The notes under the pieces: generated by a model
Database searches by the model: none
Seen by the model: only the letters and a program-made list of their open reading frames with translations
Told to the model about the DNA's origin: nothing
Shown: positions 57,201-64,000 of the stretch, one piece after another
Layout: every line of letters begins with the position of its first letter
Numbering within the stretch: the stretch's first letter is position 1
Program-made: the position numbers and the translations under genes
Origin: Homalodisca vitripennis
Taxonomy: Eukaryota > Arthropoda > Insecta > Hemiptera > Cicadellidae
Reading direction: 5' to 3'
Assembly (NCBI RefSeq): GCF_021130785.1
Contig: NC_060214.1
Coordinates: forward strand, 104,338,001-104,402,000
Length of the DNA: 64,000 bases

Positions 57201-60200
57201 CAAAGGCTAGAGACAATGAAAGCCTGCTACCTTGAAAAAATCATTTCAAAAGACATGCCGTAAGACTACATCGGCACAAAAGCAATGTAGTACAAGTATA
57301 ATTAAACCTAATATAATCATTTCCCTGGATAGCAAATTAAACCATGCGAAACCCCGCAGATTTTAGTTGATACAAAGTAGATGCAATTGCAAAATAATTT
57401 GTCACCTGTACAGGGAGGAAATTATATTTTTCAGACACACACGCAAGCCTTTCTAAGTAGTAACTCATTCAGTAAGCACATTAATTTCTTATGTGTACCT
57501 GAAACAAAGATGGACTAATGATTCTACTAGTAAACTTAGTTACACTATGTTGAATGTTTTTTTTTTGTTGTTTGTTTTTTGTAATACACTCGTCTAAAAG
57601 GTTTTTACGAACATAGCAGCAACTGTTCTTCTTCACTGTCATCATCAGGTTCTACATCAAAACGATTTGGTTTTAAACGTGTGTCTTAAGACATGAAGGA
57701 TTAAACAAGTAGTAAAGAAGCAAAAACGAAGGTTTAATTAGATGCAGAAGTATACTATAAACTTTCAACTTCAATAAACCACAACTTATATTTATATGCC
57801 TTTCATACCAATCCATGTTTAAAATTTCATTAAGGGGTGGAAACGAGAATCTATTATTTCAAAATTTATATTAAGTTAAGATACGTTTGATAGTTTCAAA
57901 ATCATCCTTTTGCCATTACTACAAACTTTGTATTTTTTTTTAGGTCAATGGACATTGACAGACAGGTTATTTAACATTTGCAGATCGTCCGTAATTTATC
58001 CCAGACTCACACTGGCAACCCTGTGTCACACAACTCACCCCTTTTATCAGCTCATATGTCATCTACGTCTACGTAACAAACATCAAATAGCTCCTGTATA
58101 ACGTTCATGGTGTTGTTTTTTATATAACTTTTTTGTATTTTAAGGTCACAATTGTCTTATAAACACTTTAAAGAGAATTCATTACAGCGTATTAGTTTAT
58201 ATATGAGAAAAATACGGCCCATTTCAGTAAGATACATGATGGATATATTTTTATTTATGCTATTTTAGTTAGCCATAGTTACAACTTGGCAAAAATATTA
58301 TAGTACGCAAAAAATATAGTTAAAACGGTAAATATTTAAGTTTAACCTTTATTATAAAAATGGGATTTTATGTCATCTGACGTATTGGATTGCAGAAAAA
58401 AATATCAGGGAATCATCATAGATTTTTTTAAATCGGTTTCATTAAACAGTCAACCCATTTTAAAAGAAATTTTCTCAATGTAATAAATGCAATGTTTTCT
58501 AAATAATTAAATAATCCTTGAAAACTTCTGACTTAATCAGTAATAACATTCAATTTAAGTGGTATCGTAAACTTAAAATAAGTTTTCTGCTCAAAAACAG
58601 AGGTTTTAGAGGTTCCAGCATCATAATATAGGAGCCACAAATACTCCTTAAGCTGTTGTTTAGTTTTAACAGATGAAACACAAGTAAACTCTTTGTTGTT
58701 TTTGTTTTAATTTTTTAAGTTTTAAATAATTATATTAAGATTTTATTTCATAAATGTTGTATTTAAAGTGTTACCTGTAGTGTAGTAAGAATATAAAAAG
58801 AACTTCTTCGCCTGTGGAGGAAAATCCTCACAAGATTATTAGTTATAATTTGCCGCAAGCCAGCTCAACCTACAAGGAGTTGGCAATTCCCAGTGTGTTC
58901 AAGGGAGTGGCCAGAATCATTCAGCACTGTCCCAACGTGTGTTCTTGTTTTGTAAATCTTTGTGAAAAGATTTATTGTTTATGGTTTTGATTTTGCTTAT
59001 TCAATTTTGTTGTTTCATGAACTTAATTTGCTTTAAAAATAAATATGTTCTCCTTAGATTGTTTTTTTACACTCTAGCAAACAAATGTTCGAAACCCACC
59101 AAGAAGAATAGATGCTAACTTTTCTTAAAACGCAATATTAGGGCAGTTTCCAATGTCAGTTTAGTAAGTAAATTGGATATCACTTTAGATTATGCCCCAT
59201 ACTAATTATTCTTGATACTCTAATTCACGGTTAATATTTAATATTTTAACTTAGAAGTGGCAGTCCTATTCTCGCATTTTATTTTCCTTATTGACATAGG
59301 GTCTTCTTTATTATATTCTTAAAGAACGTCAGTAGTGTATATTTTATTTTTCCGTACATTTATTTATTCCGTATTTTTCCTTTCCAGACTCACCATCGTT
59401 CTAATAACCACAAACTTTTTAAACAAAGACATATGTGAAAGAAACAGTTTTTTCAAACTAAATGGTTTTCAAGGTGCAATTCAGTGGCCTAATTACACAA
59501 ATTTGTTTTGGGTGTTCTGCCAATTTCACAGGGGAAATTCAAATCCAGTATAATTAATAGTTATAACTAAACACAATGATTTTTGTCCCGTTGACATTAC
59601 TAAATCACAATTTATTCTGCCCAGCTATTAAATGCCACACTAGGATTATTTATTTTCATTGGATTTACCCAAATAATAATAGATAAATTCAAACTTGTCG
59701 CGGGCATGCTAAATTTGCTCTTCTAGAGGTTTAGTTTTTTGGACTAAGTTTTTCAAAGGTGCAATTCTTGTGCTTGTGGCCCCAGTCATTTTTCAAGTGG
59801 TTTTACACCACTATTTATATTATAGATGAAACATTAATTTAATTCACAAATATAAATAGGAGATATGATTTTTTAAGTTATAACCCATTTTTCTGTGGAC
59901 AACCCCGTAGGTTTAATAAAAATATATGCGCATTCTATAATTTACCCAGCGTACTAGAATTCTTGAGTTGACTACTCGCAATCCGCAAGAGTCGCAAAGA
60001 GATTTTTCATTATGTTCTTCGCGAGCGGGCACAGTGAAGTTCAGAGCTTGATAGGAACGAGAACATTTTGCTGTTCTGTCGTGCATGATTGTAGATTATT
60101 TGCAGAAATTTTATTCAATGTTTTTTAAAGGATCCCGAGGTACAGGTTTCGTTTTTTTTATACTCAAATCTCTCTTCTCTGAAATAAATGTTAATTACTT

Positions 60201-60808
60201 CCACCAGTTAAAGTAAAAAAAAATCCCAGTCTATTGTTGGCAATAAAAAAATATAGATTTTTTAAATGTTGTTAAACCAAAAGTCTTGGAAGCTCAGACA
60301 TTAGTTTGCAAAAAATAGATAATTTGGTAGATCCCAAAGTATTTTTAGACGTCACGAAAGTCAAAAAAGTATCAGCGCGTGTATATGAAGAGGTTTTATA
60401 AGATGGGATAATCTAATACATTAGAACTACTCCACCATCCACAGATGTTCCACCTTCATTAGTTCGCGGTTTTTTTTGTTAATAATTACTTGGTTTTTGA
60501 GATGGTGACCTAGCTAGGAACCTGTACAGTGGTTATTTTTTAATCTGCTTTCTCTTAGGGAGTGCAATAATTAAACCCAATCCTAAACCTTAAAGCCTTG
60601 TTTGGTTGAAGTGACCTGTACACGGTAATCTATTTAATTACTATTTTACCTTTTTACCTTTTAGAAGCGGCGAGTATCAGTGTGCCACAGGTTTATTATG
60701 TTTTTAAATGTAAATTACGGATTTTTTGTCAACTGAAGAAAGAGTGAGTAGATTCCACATCCTGGAAACACGAAATGTTAATACATTTTTGTAAAACATA
60801 AAACTATG
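57201..60808. other. Intergenic, mostly unrecognised
   Basis: Near 57640-57690 the minus strand reads KPNRFDVEPDDDSEEEQL, perhaps an upstream part of the gypsy polyprotein. An exon-like GC-richer patch at 58800-58950 matches nothing I know. The remainder is AT-rich with no supportable gene. Confidence 0.35.
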
Positions 60809-60908
60809 CCCCCCCCCCCCCCCACCCCCCCCCCCCCCCACCCCCCCCCCCCCCCACCCCCCCCCCCCCCCACCCCCCCCCCCCCCCACCCCCCCCCCCC
60901 CCCACCCC
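60809..60908. repeat. Exact 16-bp C15A tandem array
   Basis: Runs of fifteen C are each closed by one A at 60824, 60840, 60856, 60872, 60888 and 60904, six copies at an unbroken period of 16 bp. It ends CCCCACAAAAG. The G-rich minus strand would be a strong G-quadruplex former. The open frame across it is an artefact. Confidence 0.95.
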
Positions 60909-61539
60909 ACAAAAGTATACATGTTACACACATAGAATACTAGTAAAACATTTATTAAAGGTTAATTTTTTTGATGCTATTAAAAAAGTTTACAATCACT
61001 AAGATGTTATGTTTAGAAATTAAAATGTAATAAGGGATATAATTATTTGTTAAATTTCTTACTAAAATACTACCAAATCAAATACTTTAGTACTTTTATA
61101 TAGAGTACATATTTATATTACATATAGACATTTTGGATTTTTATCATATACCTAATATTGACCAGCTTAATGCAAATTTGATTCGCGTGCAGTAATATGA
61201 TTAAACAAAATAAAAAAATATTAAACACAAATAATGCACTATTATCATTAAGGCGAATTATAACTTATTAGTTATAATAAATTAATTAAATATAAATTTC
61301 AATTTTCAATCTTTTTACTGTCGTACACATGTATTACATGTATGGCAAAAGTCAGTAGTACATTATTAATTAATTAACATATAAGAATACAATAGTTGTA
61401 TGAAAGTTAAGCTGAGTAAGAACTAATTTTTACATTAAATAATAAAAGAATACAAATGATTAATAAAATAGAGTTTAGGGCTAGGAACTCCCCAACCGAG
61501 TTCCTACATACTTAAGTTATAATTAAATACATCACTTAC
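60909..61539. other. Intron-like, no recognised content
   Basis: AT-rich. If the minus-strand LRR gene continues leftward, its next exon should be here or beyond, but I do not see one. Confidence 0.4.
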
Positions 61540-61611
61540 AGCCCATTTAAGCTTCTGAGACCCACAAATGCTCCAGGTTCAATAATTCTAATACTTTGTT
61601 CACTCAAGTCT
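61540..61611 (-). CDS. 72-nt leucine-rich-repeat exon
   Basis: On the minus strand the acceptor TTTGTTTCAG ends at 61612 and the donor GTAAGT starts at 61539. The exon is exactly 72 nt, phase 2 to phase 2, the classic one-LRR-per-exon size of LGR receptor genes. It reads DLSEQSIRIIEPGAFVGLRS and LNGL, which fits LxLSxxxIxxIxxGAFxGLxxLxxL. It is preceded on the same strand by the matching exon at 63988-63916. Splicing the two gives continuous 24-residue repeats. No indel. Confidence 0.92.
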
Positions 61612-63915
61612 CTGAAACAAACATACAAGATACACTGTAAATTACAAAAACAAACTTTTATTAATAATAAAACTCTTACTTAAAAATTATTCGTATTTTA
61701 TTTATAATCTGTTCCAATGCCTCGTTCCTTACTGACTGACGATGGATGATTGAAATGAATCCTTATTAGGGCTATCTACGTTTTCCATGTGTCCACAAAA
61801 CAGAAACAACACATTTAGAGTAAGTATTATTCATTTTAAATATGTTTGATATGGTATGGTGGCAATACGGACGACGGACGTTGAAATACGACCTTTACAG
61901 CACTTAAATGACAATTTATCGATGAATGGGATTCACAGACACGACATCGTATTCATCCTATTTCAAATAATGTTTTACATTTGACAGGGACATGTCACGT
62001 GTCACTTACTCTGTTGGAAAAGCTCCAAGAACTATTTCCAGATGACTGAACTGTAAATGGCGACGTTACATGGATTGATTTAACTCTCCTGTCAGCTTCG
62101 TTTCTAACAATGAAATGTTGAACACTCCCATGGAAGTCATTTGATCATGTTTTTGTTTTTACATGATTTATGGAACAAGATACATGTTTCAATTTATAAA
62201 ACACATTTAACCTAACATGTAAATGCTAATGAAGTATGAGGTGTATTTAATGTACGTACTTAAACATAGTCCATGTTTTATATGCTGTTTTAAAATACCG
62301 CTTTTCAAGTTAACATTCAGTTATTCTAAGTTCCATGACTAAAACATATTGCACGTAACCCCTTGTTACGGGGTCTCGACAGAAGGTGACTTCTAGGTGC
62401 AACCTCGCACGTCCTGAAAAATCCTATCAATCTGGGAACAAACTCAAAGGTTACAATTTAGAACTAAGTGAGGGGTTTCCACAACTTCTTGCCCTAAGGG
62501 AAAAAATCGCAATGGCCTTCTTATACACAAAAACAATTTATTACAATAGTAATGTCTATTTCGGTGAGCATGTTTTGGATTCCTAGTTTACTAGACTTAA
62601 ATAAGGTTACTTCTCATTAGAAATGGATATATTTATTAATTCTTGCTTTTATTTATCATTTGGAAGAATAGGTCAAGGACCTTGTATTTAAACCTAACTA
62701 ACTTACATAACATTTGGATGTTACGTAATAAACTAAGATTTGTAGGTTCCTATTTTCTGATCTCGTTTAGGTTTATCAGAATATAAGCTTCTGGGACACA
62801 GTTTTGTTCATATAGTGAACCGTATCACGGACTTATAAATAAAATATCCCAGCATTCGTGATGTGCTTTCTTAGGGATGTATACACCTTTCTATAAACTT
62901 TTTTAATCTGATTTCATTATAATGCACGATGTAAAATTAACAATTAAATTTTTGATAAATACACTTCATTTTGTCTACTAAAATTTTATAGATGTTACTT
63001 CAATGATATTTTTTGTCAAATAAATGTATGCCTGAATATGTGCTTGGAAGCACATAACTACTAGAATATTCATCTGTTTTATAGAAGGTGAGTTAACAGT
63101 TGAACTAAGATCCCGAGTGTACCTATATTTTATTGCATCATCTGGTATCCGACGCTGTTTCAGCCTTGACTCCTGGAATCTGGAGTCATATTCGCCTAAA
63201 GGGATCCAAAGAAAGTTGAAGACGAAGACACGCAAAACGAACTTCTATAAATATGTGAAGTGTTATTCTCATTGTCTCATCAGGTGCACAATTAATTGAG
63301 TACACTACGATGTTTCAGACACGATCTCTAAGCATGATGGAGCAACAGTTTTGTACACATAAAGTAGCTATAGTAGATAGAGGCGTTGATTCTATTTGAA
63401 TGTTGAATTTAGCCCCAGTTCACCTTCATTTCATTGTATATATATATGTATATACAAAAATTTTTACATAAAATGTAATATTTATTTAAAGTAAACTTTA
63501 ATTTCATTTTCAACAACCATCTTTAGTTTACTAAAGTTACTTTCCTTAAAATGTAATTCTATAAAAATCCTATATTCCTTGTAAGAAGATGTCGCCAAAG
63601 CCGAATCGAAGACATTCTATGGATAACTTCCATATAGGGGAATATGAGGAAAACAAAAGCCTTAAATTTACCTTATTTATATTTTTACTTGTTTGAATAA
63701 TTTACTGTGATAGTCCTCCAAAACATTCTTGCAACGCTGATCTATTTTCCTAAGTCCTTAAGCCATTATGTATGTATCAGAGACGTAACCTTAGACACAC
63801 TTTATATTAAGTTCTAGGAATCTCTTCTTGAGAAACAAGACATAATAGAATGTTACAATGAATTAAATGGAAGGTAATATATTGATGATAAAGAGCTTAT
63901 TTTAAAGAGACTTAC
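61612..63915. other. Intron between the two minus-strand LRR exons
   Basis: 2.3 kb. A donor-like end at 62010 follows a short SHLEIVLGAFP-like reading, which I do not accept as an exon. A dispersed repeat copy lies at 63266-63355. A 7-bp stem palindrome (TGACTCC..GGAGTCA) is at 63167-63188. Confidence 0.5.
63266..63355 (+). repeat. Dispersed repeat, copy 2
   Basis: CATTGTCTCATCAGGTGCAC, TTGAGTACACTACGATGTTT, ACACGATCTCTAAGCA and GAGCAACAGTTTTGTACA. The same word order as at 51826-51915, 11.4 kb away. Confidence 0.8.
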
Positions 63916-63988
63916 AACGTCTTCAGCGATGTCAAGCCCGTAGAATGCCATTGTCTCCAATACCTCTATCTTATTGCCTTGTAAGTGT
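63916..63988 (-). CDS. Leucine-rich-repeat exon with one surplus base
   Basis: On the minus strand the acceptor TTTTGTTACAG ends at 63989 and the donor GTAAGT starts at 63915. It reads HLQGNKIEVLETMAFYGL, the LxLxxNxI..L..xAFxGL core of an LRR, and then drifts (DIAEDV). Removing one base in GGGCTTGACATC restores LTSLKT. That makes the exon 72 nt in phase 2-2, as for its neighbour at 61611. It joins that exon so that the completed leucine starts the next repeat. Either part of a second gene, or the missing LRR region of the main receptor lying in the wrong orientation. Confidence 0.88.
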
Positions 63989-64000
63989 CTGTAACAAAAT

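Noticed and set aside
60704..60931. Glycine/tryptophan-rich minus-strand frame
   Set aside because: Translation of the C15A array.
62010..62050. 41-nt minus-strand piece reading SHLEIVLGAFP with a GTAAGT donor
   Set aside because: Too short for the 72-nt LRR exon size, wrong phase without indels, and the two flanking LRR exons already join perfectly without it.
63117..63299. 60- to 85-codon frames on both strands near 63.0-63.3 kb
   Set aside because: No splice signals or domain; they overlap a small palindrome and the dispersed repeat.

Overview
This window is nuclear DNA from an animal, most probably an insect. It is strongly A+T-rich, carries short exons bounded by GT..AG splice sites inside multi-kilobase introns, and is littered with transposon remnants typical of arthropod genomes. 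I lean towards a hemipteran-like genome from its texture, but I cannot prove the species. There is no sign of bacterial gene organisation.

The main gene is one large plus-strand receptor of the LDLa - leucine-rich repeat - seven-helix (7TM) family. This is the LGR group that contains relaxin-receptor-like proteins and the mollusc receptor GRL101. LDL-receptor class A (LDLa) exons lie at 977-1075, 4431-4604, 6859-7027, 7150-7273, 8631-8744, 10494-10613 and 13665-13795. They are linked by phase-1 splice junctions. The hinge and first transmembrane exon is at 32290-32493. The other 7TM exons are at 35315-35519, 38269-38417, 44484-44576, 45569-45792, 50640-50827, 52340-52400 and 52527 onward. Class-A landmarks are visible: D in TM2, DRF in place of DRY, the two extracellular cysteines, CWxP and NPxxY. 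Many exons carry one or more base insertions or deletions that break the frame although the conserved residues survive. I read these mainly as uncorrected long-read errors, not as a dead gene.

Three exons of this gene have turned into tandem repeats: a 128-bp array at 281-1075, a 75-bp array at 10539-12570 and a ~118-bp array at 32402-33640. Each array multiplies part of one exon together with exactly one of its splice sites. The 75-bp array also has a duplicated nine-monomer higher-order structure. This is the most striking biology in the window.

The expected leucine-rich-repeat (LRR) exons are missing between the last LDLa exon and TM1. That interval contains a 10.6-kb block (about 20381-31015) made almost only of homopolymer runs, which looks like failed base-calling or consensus. 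Two LRR exons appear instead on the minus strand at the right edge (61540-61611 and 63916-63988). They join into perfect 24-residue repeats. They belong either to a neighbouring gene or to this receptor in a mis-oriented or inverted segment.

The rest is intron and intergenic sequence. It holds a degenerate FLYWCH/Mutator-like remnant (16.05-16.29 kb), LINE fragments (19.4 and 33.8-34.6 kb), a Ty3/gypsy reverse-transcriptase remnant on the minus strand (56.6-57.2 kb) and a near-perfect 380-bp foldback element (2.28-2.66 kb). It also holds microsatellites, an exact 16-bp C15A array (60.8 kb) and several short inverted or direct repeats. I saw no tRNA, rRNA or CRISPR features.
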